A stretch of DNA of 64,000 bases from NCBI RefSeq assembly GCF_040545425.1, contig NZ_JBEPLW010000012.1; one strand, written 5' to 3'. This DNA comes from Bhargavaea ullalensis. GTDB taxonomy: Bacteria; Bacillota; Bacilli; Bacillales_A; Planococcaceae. The notes under the pieces are model-generated. The model ran no database searches and was not told where the DNA came from. It saw only the letters and a list, made by a program, of their open reading frames with translations. Positions 59,069-64,000 of this stretch are shown here, in pieces (position 1 is the stretch's first letter; each line of letters opens with the position of its first letter). The position numbers and the translations under genes are program-made.

Positions 59069-60610
59069 ATGACGGTAAAACCGACAGAAGACGGCCGCCT
59101 CGGGGAAAAGCTCGAACAGATTTTCTCCGGCGGCCAGCCGAAGTACCATGAAAAACTGAAAGAACAGAACAAGCTGTTCGTGCGCGACCGGCTCAAGCTT
59201 TTGTTTGACGAGGGCAAGTACACCGAAGACGCCCGGTTCGCCAACGCGGAGGCAGGGGACCTCCCGGCGGACGGTGTCGTCACGGCAACAGGAAAAATCG
59301 GAGGCCGGACTGTTTGCGTCATGGCAAACGACTCGACTGTAAAGGCGGGATCGTGGGGGGCACGCACGGTCGAGAAGATCATCCGCATCCAGGAAACGGC
59401 GGAGCAGCTGCAAGTTCCGCTGCTGTACCTCGTCGACTCCGCGGGCGCCCGGATCACCGATCAGCTGGACATGTTCCCGAATCGCCGCGGAGCGGGCCGG
59501 ATCTTCCACAACCAGGTCCGCCTGTCCGGGGTCATCCCTCAGATCTGCCTGCTGTTCGGGCCTTCCGCTGCGGGCGGCGCCTACATTCCGGCGTTTTGCG
59601 ACATCGTCATCATGGTTGACGGCAATGCGTCGATGTACCTCGGCTCGCCGCGAATGGCTGCAGAGGTCATCGGGGAAAAAGTGACGTTGGAAGAAATGGG
59701 CGGCGCACGCATGCACTGTACCGTCTCCGGGTGCGGCGACCTGCTGGCGGCCGACGAACAGGAAGCGATCGAGGCGGCGAAGCGGTACCTTGGCTATTTC
59801 CCTCAGAACTTCTCGGAAAAGCCGGCAATGGCGGAAGCCGCAGCTCCGGCAGAAGGCCGCCCGCTCGGCGAAATCGTCCCGAAAAACCAGAATGCGCCGT
59901 TTGACATGCAGGAAGCGATCGACTCCCTGATCGATGAAGGCAGCTTTTTTGAGATCAAGAAGCTGTTCGCTCCCGAGCTCATCACGGGCCTCGCCCGGAT
60001 CGAAGGCCGGACGGTCGGCATCATCGCCAACCAGCCGAAGGCGAAGGGGGGCGTCCTGTTCGTCGACTCCGCGGACAAGGGAGCGAAGTTCATCTCGCTG
60101 TGCGATGCGTTCTCGATCCCGCTGCTGTTCCTCGCAGATGTTCCGGGCTTCATGATCGGAACGAAGGTCGAGCGTGCGGGCATCATCCGGCACGGGGCCA
60201 AGTTCCTGTCCGCGATGAGTTCCGCCACTGTGCCGAAGATCTCGGTCGTCATCCGCAAGGCTTACGGTGCCGGCCTGTACGCCATGGCAGGACCTGCATT
60301 CGAGCCGGACGCGTGCATCGCGCTGCCGACCGCGCAGATTGCCGTGATGGGACCGGAAGCGGCGGTCAACGCCGTCTACTCGAACCGCATCCAGGCGATC
60401 GAAGACCCGAAAGAGCGCATCGAGTTCATCAAGGAAAAGCGCAGGGAGTATCAGGAGCAGATCGATATTTACAAGCTGGCCTCCGAGATGATCATCGATG
60501 ACATCGTGGCACCGGAACATCTGCGCAGCGAGCTTGCAGACCGATTCGAGCTGTATTCCACGAAAGAAAAGGCGGCACCCCTTCGCAAGCACCCGGTGAA
60601 TCCGGTATAA
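59069..60610 (+). CDS. Acyl-CoA carboxylase, carboxyltransferase subunit (YngE-like)
   Basis: 513 residues with both carboxyltransferase halves in one chain: N-half DSAGARITDQLDMFP and FGPSAAGGAYIPAF, C-half FLADVPGFMIGTKVE, RKAYGAGLYAMAGPAF. Resembles methylcrotonyl-/propionyl-CoA carboxylase beta chains. Uses carboxybiotin from the small carrier. Product could feed leucine degradation or propionate metabolism; the acyl substrate is not decidable here. Last gene of the three-gene operon. Confidence 0.9.
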   Translation: MTVKPTEDGRLGEKLEQIFSGGQPKYHEKLKEQNKLFVRDRLKLLFDEGKYTEDARFANAEAGDLPADGVVTATGKIGGRTVCVMANDSTVKAGSWGARTVEKIIRIQETAEQLQVPLLYLVDSAGARITDQLDMFPNRRGAGRIFHNQVRLSGVIPQICLLFGPSAAGGAYIPAFCDIVIMVDGNASMYLGSPRMAAEVIGEKVTLEEMGGARMHCTVSGCGDLLAADEQEAIEAAKRYLGYFPQNFSEKPAMAEAAAPAEGRPLGEIVPKNQNAPFDMQEAIDSLIDEGSFFEIKKLFAPELITGLARIEGRTVGIIANQPKAKGGVLFVDSADKGAKFISLCDAFSIPLLFLADVPGFMIGTKVERAGIIRHGAKFLSAMSSATVPKISVVIRKAYGAGLYAMAGPAFEPDACIALPTAQIAVMGPEAAVNAVYSNRIQAIEDPKERIEFIKEKRREYQEQIDIYKLASEMIIDDIVAPEHLRSELADRFELYSTKEKAAPLRKHPVNPV

Positions 60611-60654
60611 TCAAACCATCAGGGGCTGTCCGAATACTGTGCCGACAACCAAAC

Positions 60655-60780
60655 AACATCCAACAGGCAGGAACTCTGGTCACGCACTGCAGACCGGCCG
60701 CCCAGGCTCTCCCGGACGGGGAGGGGCCGCGGCGGCCGGCTCGGGCAGGCGTCTCCCGGCGTTCCTGTTTTTCGTTGCGG
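60655..60780 (+). terminator. Long structured GC-rich terminator-like region
   Basis: CAGGAAC near 60666 pairs with GTTCCTG near 60760, followed by TTTTTCG; the interior is very GC-rich and can form several hairpins (for example CGGCC/GGCCG). Between the carboxylase operon and panE. Confidence 0.45.
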
Positions 60781-60824
60781 ACCGGAATTCGGATGCCGAT
60801 CAAAACAAAGGGGTGTCCGGAGCG

Positions 60825-61724
60825 ATGAAACTGAATATTGCGGGGGCGGGCGCGATCGGCCTGCTCCTCGGTGCCGGGTTTGCGGACGCCGGGTTTGATG
60901 TCCGGATGCTCACCCGTTCCCCGGAACAGGCCGCGTTGCTGCGCCAAGAAGGCATAACTGTGGAAAGAAGCGGGGAGAAAAAAGTTTTTCAGGTGGAAGC
61001 CACGGCAGCTCCGGGTGAATGGAGCAACGCGGAGTTGACCATCCTGGCGATGAAATCATATGACCTCGCCGGATTTCTGGAAACAGCCGGCGGCCGATTG
61101 GCTTCGTCGCCGCTTTTGTTTGTCCAGAACGGTGTCGCACATCTCACTATGGCCGAAAGCCTGCCGAATCCGTCTTCGGCTTTCGCCTCCGTGGAACACG
61201 GGGCGATGAAAACGGGCCAAACGGCGGTCCGCCACACGGGGACCGGCCCGCTGCGGATTGCGCCCGGGAAGGGGGACGGCGCCATCCTGCGGGAACTGGC
61301 ACTTGCCGACACCGCCTCGTTTCCGGTCCGGCTTGAAGAAGATGCATTCCGGCTATTGTTTTCAAAAGCGTTGAAAAACGCCATCATCAATCCGGTCACG
61401 GCCATTTTCGGCGTCCGCAACGGAGAAATTGCGGAATCCGCGGAACTCGGCCGGCTTGCCGGAATGCTTCATGCGGAGCTGTCCGGCGCGTTTCCGGACG
61501 TTGCGGACGGCGTGAGTCTGGAGTCCGTCTTCGATCTTTGCCGGCGGACGGCCGGAAACGAATCATCCATGCTGGCCGACATCAAGAGCGGACGGCGCAC
61601 GGAATCGGACGCCATACTTGGCGGCCTCATCGAGGAAGCGGCGCGGCGGGGCTGCCGGCTGCCGCTTTTGTCGGGGATTGCAGAAATGACCGCGTTCCTG
61701 GAACGGAGGGAATCGGATGGCTGA
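60825..61724 (+). CDS. panE: 2-dehydropantoate 2-reductase (ketopantoate reductase)
   Basis: 299 residues. N-terminal NADPH motif IAGAGAIGLLLG (GxGxxG), then the C-terminal all-helical ApbA domain with LFSKALKNAIINPVTAI, whose Lys is catalytic, and NESSMLADIKSGRRTE with the conserved E..S.D. Makes pantoate for pantothenate/CoA synthesis, complementing coaD. Equivalent to ylbQ. ATG at 60825 chosen because it gives the proper Rossmann start. Confidence 0.9.
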   Translation: MKLNIAGAGAIGLLLGAGFADAGFDVRMLTRSPEQAALLRQEGITVERSGEKKVFQVEATAAPGEWSNAELTILAMKSYDLAGFLETAGGRLASSPLLFVQNGVAHLTMAESLPNPSSAFASVEHGAMKTGQTAVRHTGTGPLRIAPGKGDGAILRELALADTASFPVRLEEDAFRLLFSKALKNAIINPVTAIFGVRNGEIAESAELGRLAGMLHAELSGAFPDVADGVSLESVFDLCRRTAGNESSMLADIKSGRRTESDAILGGLIEEAARRGCRLPLLSGIAEMTAFLERRESDG

Positions 61725-62109
61725 GTTCCTGTTTGCCGCGGCCGGTTTCCTCCTTGCGTTTCCGCCGATCCTGTTCATGGTCCTGTTCATCGTCTTCACC
61801 CGGCTGCAAAAAGACCCGGCAAAGGGGCTGAGCCGCGCCGCGGATGTGACGACGCTCTTTCTGCTGCCCGCCGTCCCGATCGTAGTCCGCACGTTCGCCG
61901 GGATCAAGATCGGCTTCCCGTTTGCCATCGCGGTCACTTTGCTGGCGCTGGCGATGACCTGGCGGGAGCGGCGGACGCAGACGGAGCTGGAAATCATTCC
62001 GCTCCTCAGGAAGATCTGGCGCGTCCTGTTCCTTCTCTGTGCGCTTCTTTACGGGATGCTCATGATCGCGGGCACCGGTTGGTCAGTCTGGGAATATACA
62101 GCCCGTTGA
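61717..62109 (+). CDS. DUF3397 membrane protein
   Basis: 130 residues with four membrane segments (about 3-27, 46-60, 66-80, 101-122). The ATG overlaps the end of panE by 8 nt. DUF3397 genes are regularly found between panE and bshC in Planococcaceae and Bacillaceae; function unknown. Confidence 0.85.
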   Translation: MAEFLFAAAGFLLAFPPILFMVLFIVFTRLQKDPAKGLSRAADVTTLFLLPAVPIVVRTFAGIKIGFPFAIAVTLLALAMTWRERRTQTELEIIPLLRKIWRVLFLLCALLYGMLMIAGTGWSVWEYTAR

Positions 62110-62142
62110 GCGGAACTTTTCAATTTGGACGGCTTGTAATGC

Positions 62143-62148
62143 TATAAT
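62143..62148 (+). promoter_or_regulatory. Extended -10 element upstream of bshC
   Basis: TGCTATAAT with TG at 62140-62141 and TATAAT at 62143-62148; no good -35 hexamer at normal spacing. 34 nt before the bshC ATG. Confidence 0.5.
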
Positions 62149-62182
62149 CGGGAACGATTATAAGGAAAATGGGGTCTGCATC

Positions 62183-63799
62183 ATGGAAATCGAATGTCTT
62201 GACATCCCGGCGGCCAGCCCGGTCACAAAGGCCTATGCGGGCGGCGGGAAATTCATCAATACATATTTTGACTATCCGCAGAGCGAGGCCGGCTTCAGGG
62301 CGCGCCTTGCCGAACTGCAGGACCGCGACTTTGACCGGGAGGGGCTTGCGGATGCCGTCCGTGCATACATGGACCCGATCGGCATAACCGAAAAGACCGG
62401 GACGCATCTGGACGAACTGCGCACCGGGGCGCCTGTCGTCATCGGCGGACAGCAGGCCGGGATCCTGACCGGCCCGCTTTATTCGCTGAACAAGGCGATC
62501 ACCGTCATCCTGGAGGCGGAGCGCCTGCGCCGATTGCTGGACACGCCGGTCGTCCCGGTGTTCTGGATTGCCGGCGAAGACCATGACCTGGCGGAGATCA
62601 ACCACGTGAATGTCATCAGCGGAGGCCGGCTTGTAAAGCGCCAGTTCCCGATGGTCCCGGGCCTCAAGACGATGGCGTCCGCCACCGGTTTTGACAAGTC
62701 ACTCATGGGAGAGTTCATCCGGGAAGTGTTCCGGGACTACGGCGAGACCGAGCATTCCGCAGGCCTTCTTCAAATGGCAGAGGATTGCATGGAAGGAAGC
62801 GTTTCGTTCTCGGACTTCTTCGCATCTCTTATAAACCGCCTTCTCGGAGAGTATGGGCTGCTGCTCATGGATGCCGCCGATCCGGGAATCCGGCGGCTTG
62901 AACGCTCCCACTTCTCCGGCATGATCAGCCGTGCCGAAGAAATCGCAAAGGGCGTTGCGGAGACCGAACGCCGGTTTTCCGGAGAAGGATACGGCGCGCC
63001 TGTCGGAGCGGAGCCGGAAGCGGCAAATCTGTTCTTCGTCCGGGACGGGGAGCGCCATCTTCTCATGCGGGAAGACGGCCGGTTCCACAATGAGCAGGCC
63101 GGACTGTCCTTCAGCACGGATGACCTGCTGGAAGTGGCGGAAACTTCACCGGAACGGCTGAGCAACAATGTCGTCACGCGTCCGGTCATGCAGGACCTCG
63201 TTTTTCCGGTGCTCGCATTCGTCGGCGGAGCGGGAGAGATTGCCTATTGGTCTCTTCTGCGCCCGGCCTTTCATGCGATGGGCATCCGGATGCCCGTCGT
63301 CGAACTCCGGTCCTCGTTCACATTCGTCACCCGGCGGGCGGACTGCCTGCTGGGCGAAACCGGTCTTGCGGCCGAAGATGTCCTGAAAGGGGCAGCAGGC
63401 GCCGGGCGGGCGGATTTCCTCGCCCGGATCCAAGACCATGGGGCCGAAGAAGAAATTGACCGTCTTGCCGGACAGCTGGCCTCAGGTTACGAGAAGCTTG
63501 CACGCATGCTGGAAGGCAAGGGCCGGGGTCTTTCGCGACTGGCCGAAACGAACATGGAATACCATGAGCGCCAGTTCGGCTGGCTGAAAAACCAAATCCG
63601 GGATTCGCTGCTGCTCGAACACGAGACGACCCTTTCCCGCTTTGAGCTGCTTGAAGCGGAGCTCCTTCCCGAAGGCGGCTTCCAGGAAAGGAAATACACG
63701 CCGTTCCAGATCCTGAATGAATACGGCCCCGGCCTGTTCGATGAACTGATCGCACGGGCACCCAAAGAGCCCGGTGTCCATCTGCTCGTCAGGCTGTGA
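62183..63799 (+). CDS. bshC: Bacillithiol biosynthesis cysteine-adding enzyme BshC
   Basis: 538 residues, full length. TGQQ-like VVIGGQQAGILTGPLYSLNK and VPVFWIAGEDHDLAEINH near residues 75-140 are the Rossmann signatures, followed by a long coiled-coil (about 420-480) typical of this enzyme. Adds cysteine to glucosaminyl-malate, the last step to bacillithiol. Equivalent to B. subtilis yllA, the last gene before the mraZ-led division cluster, which presumably lies beyond the window. Confidence 0.95.
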   Translation: MEIECLDIPAASPVTKAYAGGGKFINTYFDYPQSEAGFRARLAELQDRDFDREGLADAVRAYMDPIGITEKTGTHLDELRTGAPVVIGGQQAGILTGPLYSLNKAITVILEAERLRRLLDTPVVPVFWIAGEDHDLAEINHVNVISGGRLVKRQFPMVPGLKTMASATGFDKSLMGEFIREVFRDYGETEHSAGLLQMAEDCMEGSVSFSDFFASLINRLLGEYGLLLMDAADPGIRRLERSHFSGMISRAEEIAKGVAETERRFSGEGYGAPVGAEPEAANLFFVRDGERHLLMREDGRFHNEQAGLSFSTDDLLEVAETSPERLSNNVVTRPVMQDLVFPVLAFVGGAGEIAYWSLLRPAFHAMGIRMPVVELRSSFTFVTRRADCLLGETGLAAEDVLKGAAGAGRADFLARIQDHGAEEEIDRLAGQLASGYEKLARMLEGKGRGLSRLAETNMEYHERQFGWLKNQIRDSLLLEHETTLSRFELLEAELLPEGGFQERKYTPFQILNEYGPGLFDELIARAPKEPGVHLLVRL

Positions 63800-63819
63800 A
63801 AACCGGACACGAAAAAAAA

Positions 63820-63868
63820 AACAGGCGAGATTGCATCCGTTTAACGGGCCGCAATCTCGCTTTTTGCT
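63820..63868 (+). terminator. Terminator of bshC
   Basis: GCGAGATTGC (63825-63834) pairs perfectly with GCAATCTCGC (63851-63860), T5 after it. Confidence 0.88.
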
Positions 63869-63904
63869 TTGATTGGTTCCGTGCCGGGTGCAGGCTTTTT
63901 TTAT

Positions 63905-64000
63905 TGGCTCTACAATGTTAGTTGGGGTATAGGTACAATACCTCTAAATAAAAAAGGCACGCAAACTTCCAATTCTCTATACTTGAATTGACGAGAAACA
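63905..64000. other. AT-rich sequence at the window edge, possible insertion-sequence end
   Basis: Composition drops abruptly to AT-rich after the bshC terminator. GGCTCTACAATGTTAGTTGG (63906-63925) has the look of an ISL3-family terminal repeat, followed by AGGTACAATACCT palindrome. The element would continue past the window, so this is only a suspicion. Confidence 0.25.

Overview
The window reads as a chromosomal core segment of a GC-rich member of the Bacillales, most likely Planococcaceae (Bhargavaea, Planococcus and Sporosarcina are the kind of genera I have in mind; the genus is a guess). Strong GGAGG ribosome binding sites, sigma-A promoters, TTG/GTG starts, the RNA polymerase epsilon subunit, RNase J1, bacillithiol synthesis and a caa3 oxidase all fit. 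The gene order follows the Bacillus subtilis ktrC-rnjA-rpoY-ykrA-def-ykyA-pdhABCD-speA-yktA-yktB-suhB-ylaF-typA-ylaH ... ylaN-ftsW-pycA-ctaA/ctaBCDEFG-ylbA-ylbC ... ylbF-ylbG-rsmD-coaD-ylbJ-ylbL-tmcAL-yceD-rpmF-ylbO-panE-bshC series, with losses (no ylaJ/ylaK, ylbB, ylbD, ylbE seen) and insertions.

Layout. 0-8.4 kb: tail of a large membrane protein, an MFS exporter, a polyamine ABC operon led by its own XRE-cupin regulator (potABCD), a CorA-like membrane protein and a small zinc-ribbon protein. 8.4-13.9 kb: potassium gating, RNA decay and transcription genes, a probable 23-residue cationic peptide gene, a HAD phosphatase, peptide deformylase and a lipoprotein. 14-19 kb: pyruvate dehydrogenase operon with a cre-like site. 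19-30 kb: deacetylase lipoprotein, SpeA, nitronate monooxygenase, small conserved genes, SuhB, TypA, and two IS1182 remnants. 30-43 kb: FtsW, pyruvate carboxylase and the heme A/caa3 oxidase cluster. 43-55 kb: the ylb region, including a stand-alone aspartokinase divergent from a MurE paralogue with the DNPR (diaminopimelate) motif. 55-64 kb: yceD-rpmF, enoyl-CoA hydratase, RsfA-like regulator, a three-gene biotin-dependent acyl-CoA carboxylase operon with a cre-like site in its promoter, panE, a DUF3397 gene and bshC.

How the parts fit: PDH, pyruvate carboxylase, the heme A and oxidase genes and the acyl-CoA carboxylase make a central-carbon/respiration block, with cre-like sites suggesting opposite CcpA effects on PDH (upstream site) and the acyl-CoA carboxylase (site between -35 and -10). 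YlbJ, YlbO, YtvI-like and the MurE/aspartokinase pair hint at a sporulation layer.

Most interesting non-coding content: (i) a family of ~105-180 bp GC-rich inverted-repeat elements in four places, two free-standing and two inside IS1182 ends; (ii) 21-bp-period tandem repeats next to both free-standing copies; (iii) IS1182 remnants that sit exactly at rho-independent terminator hairpins, one flanked by a 28-nt duplication of the hairpin.
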